This document shows, in pieces, positions 1 to 12,586 of a DNA stretch of 64,000 nt (position 1 is its first letter; each line of letters opens with the position of its first letter). The position numbers were made by a program, and so were the translations under genes. A model generated the notes under the pieces. The model saw only the letters and a list, made by a program, of their open reading frames with translations, was not told the origin of the DNA and made no database searches. The DNA is from Hyphodiscus hymeniophilus. Taxonomy: Eukaryota; Ascomycota; Leotiomycetes; Helotiales; Hyphodiscaceae. Where the stretch lies: contig VNKQ01000001.1 of NCBI GenBank assembly GCA_016508695.1, forward strand, positions 93,156 through 157,155. The letters are read 5' to 3'.

Positions 1-528
1 TCGTCCCCTTATTAGGTCTCTTTCGATCGACTTGCTATACTATTCTTTTATCGATTTTCCCGAAGTGTTTATATATTAGATACTTAATATAACGACCGAA
101 CCGCTTCTCTAAACCCTTTCCCTTTATAATAGCCTACCTAGCGAGTTTATAGTAGTCTTGCGCATGTTTTTTAAGGTTTATAAACGTCGCAAAATTACCT
201 TCTAATAGTAGAGAAAGAGGAGGCACGTTATAGTGGTTATAGGGTCCAAATGTAGCTAACGCTATCCTAGACGCACGCGTAATAGTAAGATTAGTATTAA
301 TTTGAGTGGGAGACGCTATAAGAGTAGTAGCTTGGGTATCGGCAAAAGATATTTTGAGAGCGACGGTAAGGTAGCGACGACGAGGTCAAGAATGAGTACT
401 AATGCTACGGGTATAGAGATCGCGATTATTTACTATAGAGGTCGCGTACCCTTGATACCGCTTTCCACTTTAAGTAACGACGACGACGACGCGAACCCAA
501 TATAGTACTAATACCCCATTAGGTTAGA
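1..528. repeat. RIP-like TA-rich repeat remnant at the left edge
   Basis: The first half kilobase is rich in TpA, poor in CpA and TpG, and still contains many CpG steps, the pattern RIP leaves and the same texture as the telomere-proximal block. No reading frame looks like a protein. The composition changes abruptly at the G-tracts near 529. It probably is the end of a mutated transposon extending left of the window; the family cannot be told. Confidence 0.55.
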
Positions 529-558
529 GGGGGGGGGGGAATCCAAATAGGGGGGGGG
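529..558. repeat. Two long G-tracts at a composition boundary
   Basis: A run of 11 G (529-539) and a run of 9 G (550-558) are separated by about 10 bases and mark the switch from RIP-like DNA to normal base composition. A similar pair of long G runs followed by TATATACCGA occurs at about 1263-1302. They may be low-complexity ends of an insertion or quadruplex-prone DNA. Confidence 0.4.
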
Positions 559-2140
559 AATCACTCACCGATGATACAGCAGATCTCATCAATTTTGAAC
601 TAGTTCACGAAGCCGAACTAGTGGGGCTAGACACGGGGAATGCTGCTTGGTTACCGCTGGAGAACAATGCGGGATAGCCATGTTGACCTCGTGCGTGTCT
701 TCGCTCTTTGTTTTTAGGCTAAATGCACTTCCTGCACCAACGAAGACCTCGATCCTGCATCCTACCCTTTACCAATAAGGACACTTTAAAGTGAAGGACA
801 AACTTGCGAACAGACCAATCAAGATTTTACCCGTTGGGAATAATTGGGTCCCGGCGAACTATTAGCTGGAATACGAGCGTAGAAGACTAGAATCCACCCC
901 ACGGGGGTAGTCGCTCGTGCCATCCCCCCCATAAATGAACCCTATTTTGTGGGCCTGGCACAGACAGGTTTTTGCTGTGGTTTGGCTCGTGCCAGCGTTG
1001 CCATGCCAGTTTTTGTTCATGGGGGAGGATAGTAGTTCATCCTTCTCTGTCCTGAAGTATTGTCAAAGCGGGTTTATATAGACGATCTCACAAGGATATC
1101 CCACAACCTAACTTAATTGATTTACGGGCTGCTGGATTATTACAAGGACATATTTACATAGAAGATAGTAAAGACTCAAACTCTTATTGATGATCCCTAT
1201 TAAAAAAGCTGATAGTGTTACTAGGAAGCCTTGCGTCGAAGATTGATATATTAATTCAGGGCGGGGGGGGGGGCTATATACCGATGAGGGGGGGTATATA
1301 CCGACGACATCCGTGGAGTTGGGACGCAATTCCAGGATTTTTGGTCGAAAGATTTAAGGACTGTACACTACTGTCGCAGATCATTTATGGACCCTTTCGC
1401 GCACTGTTGCGTTTCGGACCGACTGGATATCCCAATCCTAGCATCTCGATCCGTAAGGCACCTTCTTGTTTCGGGTAAAATTGCTGGCAATATTAACAAC
1501 TGGTCATTATCACCTTCCTTTGAGGCGAACAGGAAACACGAATCCTACCAGATAGGTAGGCAAAGCGATGCTGATGCGTGTAGAAGGGGCGATTGTCACG
1601 CCATAAGGCCGTCAGCGGCGGACAGGAAACGCTAATGATGGTCAGGAGTTCCGACGTGCGTCCCAAAGGTATACCTCATTGATTGCCATCTATACAGAGA
1701 AGTAAGGTGCAATGTTTCCAGGTCAAAAGAGTACTGTGCCGGGGCATTTACTCAATAGTGCGGATGTGTTCCAGGGACGGTATGTAGTCTGAACCGTGGA
1801 GTCTGCTACTTTAACTCTGAATATAGCTTGAGTCCCAGAATTAGCTGCGTTACAGGTACGTGCTTCTAATTCAGGTCCATGGAGAACAATTTTGCTACTT
1901 AAAAAAAGATGTCAGAAGTATACAAACTTTACTTTCATAAGTATGCCACCAGATCATAGGCTGAGTCCCCCAAGCGTTAATTAGTAACTCCGTACGATCG
2001 CTACAGTCAGGTAGAGTACTGGCTGAGCTTACTACGACAGCCTTAATATTGGCAAAACTGACGCAGTCTATCAGAACTAACATCCTCGGTAAGGACTGAA
2101 ATTAAAATACACCAAATTGATCGACTGAGAATAGAATAAT
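559..2140. other. No gene seen
   Basis: Normal base composition, but only short open frames with no recognisable domain, signal peptide or splice pattern. It may hold degraded coding sequence that cannot be identified by eye. Confidence 0.4.
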
Positions 2141-2911
2141 TTAAAGAAGCTCTCTACGCTGATTCGGACTTATCTCGTAGCACTTAGGCTGCTCCAAAGT
2201 CTTGAATTTGATGGCCCCGTTCGTTAGCACCCATATCGATAGATTGTATGACAGCAGACGCAGAGGGTAGAGAGGGAGCAGGAGACAATAGTAGAGATGA
2301 AGGAAACGCAAGTTTTTTCGGGACGGCGACACACGAAATGTCGTTGGTAGAGACATTGCCAAGTCTGGAGTCCTTGTTGAAGCGTTGGCTGCGCCGCCGG
2401 GGGCTGTTAGAGTAGGGACGCCGGTCGTATTAGCGACAAAACCGCCGGAGTAAGCCGGAATCGTGTATGGAGTAGGGCTGACCAAAGTCAGATGTGTAAG
2501 AGGCCTATCTACAACGCAGTTGGGTATGACATTTAACATTGTGTTTGGAGGCCCAATAAGGGGCATCGTCTGAGACGTTGGACAAGCAGGCTTTATCGAA
2601 GGCAGACCAGGCTTGCCCCATGGCGGATTACAACCTGGAAGGGATGAAATTGGCTCGACGAGGCCTATGTTCTCCTGTGGGAGGGGCCATAAGCCGGACA
2701 GCTCTTGGCCTGTGCTAGATTGAATTTTGGAAGTTACGATATCGAGTGGAAGTAAAGCATTAGGTATTGTACTGATCAATTGGATTGAATCGAGATTATT
2801 AAGGTACAGTGGAAAGAAGAGTCTTGAGTTAAGCTCAAGCTCTTCGCCGGTCACTTGCACGTGACGTACTAGCCGGATTGGGGAGGTCCAAGCGGGTAGA
2901 GGGAATCCCAT
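2141..2911 (-). pseudogene. Decayed 3' fragment resembling a DUF1996 protein
   Basis: A 256-codon open frame without a credible start. Residues ~78-111 (about 2680-2578) contain the segment ENIGLVEPISSLPGCNPPWG, which matches the C-terminal block of DUF1996 secreted proteins and resembles the LTELPGCNPL block of the intact DUF1996 gene at 3875-5214 on the other strand. The rest, a Ser/Thr/Pro-rich tail followed by unrelated-looking sequence, does not align to the family by eye, and the N-terminal two thirds of DUF1996 are missing. An open frame upstream (3306-2998, same strand) could not be joined to it. I read it as a truncated, diverged copy in inverted orientation to the intact gene. Confidence 0.4.
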
Positions 2912-3874
2912 ATTCCAATATTGAATAAGCTACTGGATGCAGCTGTTTGATGTAGTTGGTGCTGGTATTTTTCAGAAGGCTTTCAAGCAATGTTTCGTCA
3001 AAACCCCATCACAAAGTCAAAGTGTGCTGACGCGCCAAGTATACCACCGTTTACCCATATGAGTCTGGATATATTGACACCCTCTGTAGCAAATGAGGTT
3101 CCGAAGACAACTGATGGGACGAGTTTTGGCCATCTAGGGTCCTTGCAGTGAGACTGTTTACCCCAGTCGCGAGGTGGCCAGGGTCGCCTCGCAAATAGTT
3201 GCCCTGCGACCAGGCGATTAACGGGTCGGAGCGTGCCAAATCCAGCATTGTTTACTCCGTGAAGTTCCCTTGACCCCCTACCCGCCGTAGACATATGCGA
3301 ATGCATACTTGGTGGTCTTACACGGGGAAGCCAATCCAGTTTTTCGATTATTCGAGTAGTAACCCGTCCAGGATTTTATAATTTTCTTAGTAGTTTAATA
3401 CATGTATAAGTAGATTAGACTTACGTAACTGCGTTTGCGTGAAGTACTTCGTAGTCTAACTTAACAAAGGGCTTGTCTCGGCGAGGGGGATAAGTACTGT
3501 CTTGATGTCACGACTTAAACCCTTAAATCTTATTAAACGCCTCACCCCCGCATTCCGAAAGATCCAGAAACACTATACGGAGATACAGGCCCAGATGTTT
3601 CTTGTACCGGCTTTGCACGCAGGGATTAATTTGTATAGGTGAAACGATCTGGTTGGGGCCAGAATCAAGGCGGCGTGATAAAAATTTGCGCCTGTGCCTC
3701 CGCATTACATATGTACTTTTAATAGTCCCTAACATTTCCAAATTTCCATTGTTTTTTTCAATCTCAGCATACACTCCTTTAGCCGACCTTTTGTCAATTC
3801 ACTCTTTCAAATCATCTTTTTCGATATCGCTTATTTTCAACCGACTTTTTCCCCTGATTCAGGTTTAGAATCCG
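2912..3874. other. Gap with no supported gene; promoter side of the DUF1996 gene
   Basis: Contains a 102-codon minus-strand open frame with no recognisable domain. The last 150 bases before 3875 are T/C-rich, as is common just upstream of fungal start codons. Confidence 0.35.
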
Positions 3875-5214
3875 ATGTTGGTTATTCTTTTAGCAGGCCT
3901 CACGGCTTTCGCTGCGACTGTGAACGGGCTAGCGGTACCAAGGGCCTCAGTCGAGTTCATAACAGCATTCAAATTTATGCAAGCTCATCAATTGGTCTTT
4001 CATCCTTTATCGATCGCGCAGGCGCGAATTGACCCTATCGTCAACCCTGGAGTCAATGTAGCAAGCGGCCATCTCCACAGTCTTATTGGGCCCGATGTTC
4101 TTAATTCCAACTCCACTTCGAACCAACTTCGTGAAGGGACGTGCACCTCCATGAATCTGGGCAACAATCTTGATATGTCTGCGTACGTATCCTTGCTCAC
4201 TTGTTGGTTGACCTTGGCTAATATCTTCATTAGATACTGGCAGCCAGCACTTTTTCATGTCAATTCCAAAGGCCAATATACCTTACTCAACTTGACTTCC
4301 TCGTCTGTTTACTATAACATGGGGCACACCAATTCAAAAATGGTTGCCTTTCCTGATGATTTCAGCATGATTACAGGAAACGCGACTGCTGCGCCAAATG
4401 GGAAGGGGCCTGTGGATGGTTATATCACCGCCTGTGACGCTGACTTGGGCAATTTCCCTAGGAAGTACTGCTCGAAAGTTGGCTACCACGCTCAGTTCCC
4501 TGACTGTCACGACGGTGTGAAATTCGACAAAACCACGCAGCATTTGCACATGAAACATAGCAGCAGTACTGGTGATTGTCCAGCCGGCTACGTCAAGTAC
4601 CCAGCTATTATGCTTCAAGTAAGTGCGATCGAAAATCTTACACTGCCATGTTTCTATGACTCTTCGCTACTGATACTAACCTATATACCTGCTTATAGTT
4701 CACGTATGACGGAGGTATTGAGGCTGATTATCCGGGAAATCCTTCAGACCAACCAACCTACGTGTTTTCAAATGGAGATGCGGACGGCAGTAGTGGTCAC
4801 GCCGACTTTATGAACGGATGGAAGCAGGGTGTTCTACAACAGGTTATCGACCAGTGCAGCAACCTTGGTTTTGGTAATACCGCTAAATGTCCTGTATTTT
4901 CTGCCTACGTAGGCAAGGACAACGATGCCGCCGCCTCTGCCTGCAAGTACTCTCAGATTATCCCAGACGAGGAGATAGGCGCTACCAGCCCTCTGACGGA
5001 GTTGCCGGGATGCAATCCTCTCAGAGACGTCAAAGCAACCCCCAAGAGCCGGAGTCTCGTAGAGTCGAACCATCTGTCAACTCAGGCCGAAACCTGCCCG
5101 TCAGTCAACTTTGTTGAACCTCCACAATTCCTTACTTGGGAACGCTCAGGTGGCTGGCCTGTCATTGAAAAGGTTAATCAGAAGAATGTCTCTCATTCTA
5201 GCTATAGCATTTGA
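3875..5214 (+). CDS. Secreted DUF1996-family protein
   Basis: Three exons, 3875-4182, 4234-4618 and 4699-5214, join in frame to about 402 residues. Both introns are GT-AG (51 and 80 bp). The protein starts with a hydrophobic signal peptide (MLVILLAGLTAFAATVNG). DUF1996 signatures follow in order: QARIDPIVNPG with SGHLHSLIG, the YWQPALF block completed across intron 1, FPDDFSMITGN, FPDCHDG with a nearby histidine-rich HLHMKHSS, GHADFMNGW and ELPGCNPL. The family is secreted by many ascomycetes; its biochemical function is not established, so none is assigned. The C-terminal ~70 residues look divergent, and a further 3' intron cannot be excluded. No frameshift or stop was seen. Confidence 0.8.
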
Positions 5215-7640
5215 GGCGAGTTTGGAGATTCACACCAGAGATCTCTATAGTCAAGACAGTTTTGCTATAGTTGTTTTTACGCAACGATCAAATGCAAATC
5301 TGAGTAGAGCTGATATGGTTCGCATCTAGGACCTTTCGTGGAAGATTTTGTATATTATTTACCATTCTAGCGTGTATATTATGCTTCAATTCCACTACAT
5401 TGAGGCTTCTCACTATAATAATGCCATGAGTAACGATCAAGGCAGAGCAAAGTCAGATGCTAGTGTTATGAACAAGTGGTGCGAGTTTTGGCGAGGGCCA
5501 CTTGGGAGCAAGATGGGAAGGGGGTGATACATTCATTGAAACTCGATACTTACGACTTGAATGAGTCGCATAGGCGTCAATCTGTTGAATACGGATGGCA
5601 TGGCTTTCGACCTAGCAACGGTGGGCAGGCGACCTCTATTTGAGAATGGGAGATAGCCAGAGGGATGGCTTTCCTGAAGCTATTCGATCGTTCCAGCAAG
5701 CAGAGCTTCGTCCCCATTCGGAGTTCCCACAATACATCCAATCCGTCGCATCCCCGTCTGGACCATCCAACAATCTTACTTCCAACCTTTTCTGGTAAGG
5801 CTCACGCCAGGGTATGGGGCAGGTCCAGCTGGAGTCGTACATTAGCAATGATCTCAAAGCCAACAATGATAACTCACCAAGAAAACTCGCAGCCTCTAGC
5901 CGCCTTTCCGTACTAACAATTTGAGCAAGCTCCGTGCATCCAGAGATCTCCCTTACTGTCCAGACCCATCAGTCGGACGCAGAGAGGAAACGGACCAAAT
6001 CCATTTCTGCATCGGAGCCGAATTTTCCGTATATACCAATCTGCTGTCGAGGGAACTTTTTATCCTTGAACTCTTGAATCTACTTCCCAGACCCTGAGCA
6101 CCGACCCGACTATTCATATCAAATTTATGGTTAGAAAATGGTTAAGAAAGCAATAACCCCCTAAGAACATCTTTGTCATAGCCACGAACAAGGGAAAGCG
6201 GATTAACGTTGTAGTGTTGTTTGTACGAGGTCACATAGCGGGCCCGTTGATGTTTTGGAGAAGGGCAACCCTGGCTGTAGCAGCCCGAATAGTCACCAGC
6301 CAAGGTATCAAAGTAATGTACAAAGGCACAAAGACAAATTAAAACGAGAAACTAGAGCTGAGAAAACGGCATGTAATCCTATAGCTAGCTACTTTATAGC
6401 AGTCAGAACATTCAAGATTGAGAGCAGCAGTATTTAATAACTAGCGATGTCGTCAGCGGGCGACGCTTCAGGTTTTCCCAGATATGATGTCTTCAGCTGA
6501 ACCAAGCATGAATACCGGAATCTGTGAGACTGGCGCATTGACAGTGACCTAACAACGTAAGCATGTGTATTATAAACGAGCAACATACATACATTCTGAC
6601 CACCCGAATATGTCTGATTGATCCACCAACACGTCCAAACTGTCGATGGAGCTCTACGCGGGATCTTCGGAAGATATACTGTGGCGGTTGACGCCACTGC
6701 AATTGTAATCGGCTTGATGAGGAGTCGCGGCCCAAACATATACTAGGTGCTTAGACGATTGGCTTCGATAAGAGTGTTAGGGTCAGTCATAGAGAAATCC
6801 CAGAAAGTTGGGCGTATAACTGGGGTCCCGTTGGTAGACGGCTTGTGTAAAGAGGTTCTCAATGTATGTACCGAGCAGGTAACGCAGTTCTATGTAGCTG
6901 ACGATGATGAGAGTATTACTGTCACTATATACCCACGGTTCTAAAACCTGTTCGTATAGCAGCATAGAGCAGGTGACTGCTGAGATTGCTTACCATTTTA
7001 AGAGCGTGCACCGTGGCTTCGCATTTATCTTGAATGAGTCAGTACACTTGCATCAATGTACGAGTCAACAGTAATTACATATAAATATAAGCTTATTAAA
7101 TATATAAAGATTAGTTTACTAATGCATTTTTTGTACTAAAGTTATAAAACTACGAAGAATATCAATTAGTTTAAGTATAATAGTAGTTCTTTATTATTAT
7201 AGTAGTTATAGCGTTAGCATTTACTTTTTAAGTAACAGCTTTTAATACTCCTTTGCCCGTTTTAGTAAGAAAAGAAGCATCCGACTAGAATGTATTCTCA
7301 ATCAAGACTAATACTACTACAAATATTTCTTCTACTATCTACGTATATTGCGCCTACAAATATCAAAGTAAGCCCAAATCCAAGATATCTTACAAGCCAG
7401 CGCTTTCTTTCTTATACCTGTCCCTTGCAAGATAGTACATATAGATTAGAGCACTTATTGGTTCCTCTCGTGCTATTAGTGAGGCGAGATTATCAAGCTC
7501 AGAACCAGGTTTATGCTTCTTGTATACACCAGCGATCCTTCTCGTTAGCGTCGTTTTGAAAGACTGGACCCCCGAAGGAAGTCCCTCGTTCTGGCGACGA
7601 GAGATGGCGCGATAATAATCTTCGGATTCGATAATCTGAG
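5215..7640. other. Long gap with no supported gene
   Basis: About 2.4 kb with only short open frames in all directions. 7050-7260 is distinctly AT-rich. None of the frames shows a domain, signal peptide or plausible exon chain. Confidence 0.45.
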
Positions 7641-10025
7641 TTAGTTGTCGGGTATTGTCACTCGGAGAGCCGCAACTAAAAGCAAGAGATGTGCTAATAA
7701 TATTAATGATTTCGTTGTTAGAGGCAACTTCAGTGGCTCGCGGGATAGTTCAAAGCGGCGAGGTAGCGAGGTGTACCCTTTTGCTATCCAGCGATGGTTC
7801 ATCACTTCGACAAGCGCTGCCCGATGCCTAGGCTCAGGCGCCAGGGCTCGAGAGAGGAGGTCGTTGCAATCTGAAGTTGGTTTAGTGATACGATTCTTCC
7901 CCAGGAAGTCTCAGAGATACATACCTTCAGTTAGATGTTCTTTATACTCTAGTTTCCCTTCTCTGATGACTGCGAACGGATTCGGCAAGGTCTCGGACTC
8001 AAACGGCAGTATTCCACAAACAAGATGGTATAGAATAACTCCAAAACTCCAGATATCTGACTTGGGCCCAACGCAAGCCTCGCTTTTCTGCACTTCAGGC
8101 GCTGAGTAGTAGCGATACCGACAGGACGTCATTAAGTGTCCGTTCGGCGAAAATATATTATCCCGGACAAAACATTTGAGCTTGACATCTTCCTGGGATG
8201 TTAGTAGAACATTCTCGAGTCTCAAGTCGTGATGCACAATATCATGAATGTGGAGGTAATCGAGAGCACTCAAAATTTGCCTGCTCTACTTCCTGGCTTG
8301 CTTTTCTTTGATTTTTCCGCGAAGAGTATCATGCTGAGAAAGAGTGCCTCTAGACACGTTCTCTAGGATCAGATACCAGTTGTTGTTTGTTTGGACGATG
8401 TCTATATGCCGGCAAATAGATGGATGGTCAAGGAGGAATACTCTTGTGGCTTTATCTGATATGCGGATCTCTTCTTTCGGAGAGCTTCCTTCGTTAATGT
8501 GGGGTCGTGGTATTATTTTGCAAACAGCCTGCAGGATGTTCTTTATTAGGAACCAAGTGTTCTCACTAGATTCTAGATCAACTAACCATTGAAACGGAGG
8601 CCTTGTTTCTTACTATCTTTACCACCCCAGTATTACTTGCATGAACCGTTTCCCCGAGTTTCCACTTTACTGATAAAAGCCGGAGTGTTGTACGCGGCAG
8701 CGCCTTCCTCCTGTAAGTTCTGGATTCGGCAGAATTATTAGTAGTAACTGGCAGATGAGGGTCTCCGTTGTCTCCTGATTCCAGAATTTGTCCTTCTCCT
8801 TCTAGTGCAATTGGAGCGTCGTCTTGACGATTTGGTGTCTGAGGCTGGTCCATCAATGGTGGCTGACTCTGAGCCACTGCTGCGTCAGGTTCCAGAGTCG
8901 ATGGTGGTGGTGGCTGCGCCTGCGGCTGCTCGTCTTCAACAATCTCCCGTGACCGGGATTCTTCTTGTTCTCCACTCGGTTCCGCAGATCTTGACGACTG
9001 ATGAGTGGTACGGTGTGAAGTTGGTAAAAAATCTACTCTGGGATGGGTAACAACTGCTGCGAGAGATTGGGTATCGGATGTTGATGAAGCTCGCTGGTTA
9101 CTTGCTAAAGATAGCTGGCTGAAGCCAGTTATCTTGCTGGTTTCGGAAGAACCTACTGGAGATGGTGTATCGAACACTGTCGAGGATCGGCGATAGCTTA
9201 ACGAAGATAATGGGATGTAATCAGTTCTCGCGCCGCTGTCCGCTTCAATTCCCGCTACCAGGCGGTCTTCTGTGGTGTCTATGCCATGCTGTGGTGACGT
9301 CTCTGTCCCAACATCGTGGCGTGGGCCATCGTTCCAGCTTGTGTTCTCGTCATGGGCACTTCCCGCGTACGAAGCCAGGCTCACGCTTTCCAGAAACCGC
9401 TGCATAACGGGATTATTTTCGCTGATATCTTGGGGACGCCGGGCTTGAAGAAGCTCCTCGACTTTTGCCAGTATCTGTTCTTGGCCCGTCTTGAGGATCT
9501 TGGTGTCGTCTCTCAAAGCACTAATATCCGCTTTGACTTCTTTGGTGAGAACCCTGTCATACGGTGAATCTCACACCCATCTAAGGGACAACGTGATACT
9601 AAAGTCACAACTTACATAGAAAACAGCTCCAACGCCAGATTCAATGTACTCTTGTATGCTACCAATTGCTGCTGCAGACTGATGATCTCACCTCTTCCAT
9701 CTATCACCCATCTCGTCGGCCCAAAGGCGCCGGAGTGTTTTTGAATAACCGCATTTATCTTGACTAACGTTTCTTGACAGTGAAACACATTCGACCCCAC
9801 TTGGGCAGTGAGGACCTTTTGGATGGGCGAAAGATCGAACTCCTCGATATCCGTCTTGAGGCAATCAAGAATTTGCTGCAATGCTAATAGCTCCCTATTG
9901 ACTCCCAGTAGCTCCCCTCGAGCCTGGCGGTATGTCTTGGCGAGATTTGTTACTGCGATTGCTGTCTGGGCGATGATTCCCAAGAGCGATGTGATCCCGA
10001 ACGTGAGCGATAAAGGATCCGTCAT
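7641..10025 (-). pseudogene. HeLo-like N-terminal domain fused to a SNF1-like degenerate protein kinase, disrupted
   Basis: Exon 1 (10025-9616) starts at ATG with MTDPLSLTFGITSLLGIIAQ, the hydrophobic first helix of HeLo-like/STAND N-terminal domains, and continues helical to ~residue 137. A 62-bp intron (9554-9615) restores the frame into a ~300-residue Ser/Pro/Gln-rich linker. The kinase follows: Gly-loop region (GETVHASNTGVVKIV), QAVCKII (putative ATP lysine), HHDLRLEN catalytic loop, YSAPEV, SDIWSFGVILY and LPFESETLPNPF, the last close to SNF1/AMPK kinases. HRD is HHD, and where DFG is expected the sequence reads KCFV, so the kinase looks inactive. A 54-bp intron (7871-7924) leads to the C-lobe end (LLSRALAPEPRHRAAL). 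Lesions: a one-base frameshift at about 8580-8625 and an in-frame TAG at 8286-8288; a third near 7690 is possible. HeLo-like domains drive membrane-directed cell death in fungi. The Hsp70-like gene lies 97 bp upstream on the same strand. Confidence 0.75.
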
Positions 10026-10121
10026 GTCAGTGAATGCAGAACTGACACGAGGTGGATTGAAACGCACAATGCAATCGCATGTGGATGTCCAAAAGACCCT
10101 GTATACAAGGCTGAAGAGCGC

Positions 10122-12119
10122 TTATCGGTCTGCCCAAAGTCGGCGGTGCATCCAGCTGCCGCTGACCCTGTCCTGCCCACCTTGGTTTAAGGCAAGTCCA
10201 TAGCGGCGAGGACAAAGGGTGATCTTTGGTGGGAGTTGGGCGCCGATAGCCATTCCTTTGAGCACAGCTCCTTTGATGACACTGCTCCAGCTATATTGGC
10301 AGTCAGAACGACAGCATGATGAGGCAATGTATTGTTGCATACCAGTCATCTGCCCTCCGAATCTGGACGGTACCGAACTTCCACGCGATCTTCTTGACCT
10401 CCTCATACAGATATACACTTTCAGCGAATCCCCCAGCCAGAAATATATTCTGCACCATAGTCATTAAATTTTTGTCTCCGAAATTTCGATAGAAGGAGAA
10501 ACGAACTGTAACTCGGCACTTCCTTCCTTCATGATATTCCTCTCCCACTCTAGCGACCTGTCGCACAATTAAATTCCTTACGCCATCAATGCTAATCTTG
10601 AATAACTTTTTCATTTGTTCGCTACACGTTTCAGAACTCAGCTATGAGCATTTTCAGGGGCTGGGCACCCACGAAGAAATATGAAGTTGGCGAGTTTCGT
10701 TGTCCTCGTCAGCCAATGCTTGAATCCCGTGTGGCAAATTCAAGTCATAGGATTCAGTTCCAGTGAAGCCCCGCTTGAGTCCCTCAAATCGGGTCAATAA
10801 GAGCCTGACTCTCGACTCTAAAACGCACTGGCCTCCTCTACCGTAAATTTCAGGTTGAAGATCAAGATTATCGACTTTCATAGCGAGTCACGCCAGAAAC
10901 GCTTGATCAACGGTTGTAGCGCCACATCGAGCTCCTGTTTACGTGAGTGCATGATATAAATGATCAAGAAGGAAAAAGACTTACTGCTAACGTTGCCTAC
11001 TTTGATCATCTTGAGTGGAATAATGCTATCCAGATAGTAGGAAACCAGGTCCTTGTTAGTAAAGTTGCTAGGTCAGTCAGTGGACAACAAAATTGTTTTG
11101 ACAGTTGAATATACTGATCTGTAAACAATGTTTCTACATATTTAGTAGACCTAAAGGACGTGGAAAATAATATAGAGCTACTAACAATGGTGCCTCCACC
11201 TGCATCGCATAATGTGAAGCACTCGCCCTGTCAAGTAAATCAAAATTAGTCTTAGTTTCAACTTTGTGGATCTTTGCTTCCTCGGCTTACAATCTGAAGA
11301 GACCCAGAGTTGTTTTTAATCAGGTCTTGAATAACATAAAGAGAGCACGCTTCTGGTTCCGTAACGATATGAATGTTTCGGCGTTTTGGCAAAAGGACTT
11401 CATTGAATGCTCTACAAACGGCTTGTAGTAGGGTTCCCCGAGCACTGTCGGGCCATAACTGGAAGTCTATCAGCTTCTCGACCCTTGGAAAGGAGGGTTG
11501 GTAAAAGTACAGCTGGATGAGTAACTACAATATCAACTGTACCTCATTAAGGGCATATCTGGCTTGCGCCGTAACGTGCTCAACCCTTTTTCGTGCAACT
11601 TGCTCCAAGTATAGTTCGATTACGTCCTTCGTAGTCTTGGATAAATGACGTGGCACGTCGTTTTCTTCGAGGTCATCGGTATGGAGCTTATTAATCTCGA
11701 CAATTCCGTTGATTAACTCGCTGAGATTTTTTAGCTCTCCAAGAGGCGAAGGATCTCTGACAAGCTCCAATTTAGTCCAGCGAAGAACGTTCGACCTCTC
11801 ATCTACCGAAAATCCCCACTGGTGAAATTCGCGATCACCGGTTGTCATTGAATATGACATTTCGGAAGGAACTTTAGCCTCGTTCTTCTCTGGCCAGTTG
11901 ATGAAGAGATTGAGGTCAGATAATTGGGGTGTTCTTTCTCCATCCGTTTGCATCCAAGCCAGGCCTAAAAGCGCGCATTTAGAGCAGTTATGCGATGATT
12001 TACAAGATCACTTACCAGTAAAGGTTGTGCCGTAATCAATTGCCAGCACAATTCTTGGCTCGGAGAACCCTTCAGGTAGCCTCGATTCTAGGGGCGGGGG
12101 ACGACTGGCGGCATTTCAT
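10122..12119 (-). pseudogene. Hsp70/actin-fold ATPase-like gene with an in-frame stop
   Basis: Read on the minus strand as about eight exons. Exon 1 has the Hsp70 phosphate-1 motif LAIDYGTTFTG ending at 12016. Introns follow at 11965-12015, 11228-11290, 11052-11185, 10935-10984, 10622-10672 and 10291-10342, all GT-AG and all restoring frame. Later motifs: WPDSARGTLLQAV, IVTEPEACSLY, CDAGGGTIDLVSY (phosphate 2, split by an intron), RFEGLKRGFTG, IFLAGGFAESVYL (adenosine motif) and KGAVLKGMAIGA. This order is that of the ~550-residue fungal Hsp70-like proteins lacking a canonical substrate-binding domain. Problems: a TGA at 10888-10890 where the family suggests Trp; no ATG in frame with the first motif (ATGs at 12119 and 12114 are out of frame, near a C-rich run); and an awkward 30-bp gap at 11513-11542. 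It is codirectional with the HeLo-like kinase gene. Confidence 0.75.
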
Positions 12120-12586
12120 GGTTGTTGTAAGCAAAAGTGGTCGAACGATCAAGCTTTAAGACTCATTGATCACCGAGTTGTATCTGACGTTATTTGGGCC
12201 TTTGAGAAAGTATGAAAAGACGAAGGTGGGTCGTCAAGTTAGGTTTATTCAAAGTGGCCATACCAACTAGCCACCAATGCGACACATAATGACCGTAAAA
12301 AAGACACAGCGCTTAAAGCTTGAATTAATTGGCCCACCTCGAAAGGACTGACACCAGAATGAAAAGTGAGGCTTCCTAGCTTCCCAGCATGGCAGGGCGC
12401 TTCATGCAATCCAATTTTGTGGCGGCACAAAACGGGGCAGGCTCCCATTTCAGGCTTTTACTATAGCAGGCCAAGTTCCTCACATGCCTACAGCATCAAT
12501 TGAATGCCATCCCACAAGCTTGTCTTCATGCACGCAGAGTGTTAGTAGCACTTACCTTGAACTACAATTTTCTACAACTCTCTACA

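Noticed and set aside
7645..8109. 154-codon plus-strand open frame
   Set aside because: Antisense to the kinase C-lobe, whose minus-strand frame carries kinase motifs.
8578..8620. A short intron to explain the kinase frame change
   Set aside because: The only GT-AG pair that restores the frame would be about 32 bp, shorter than any other intron here; a one-base indel is simpler.
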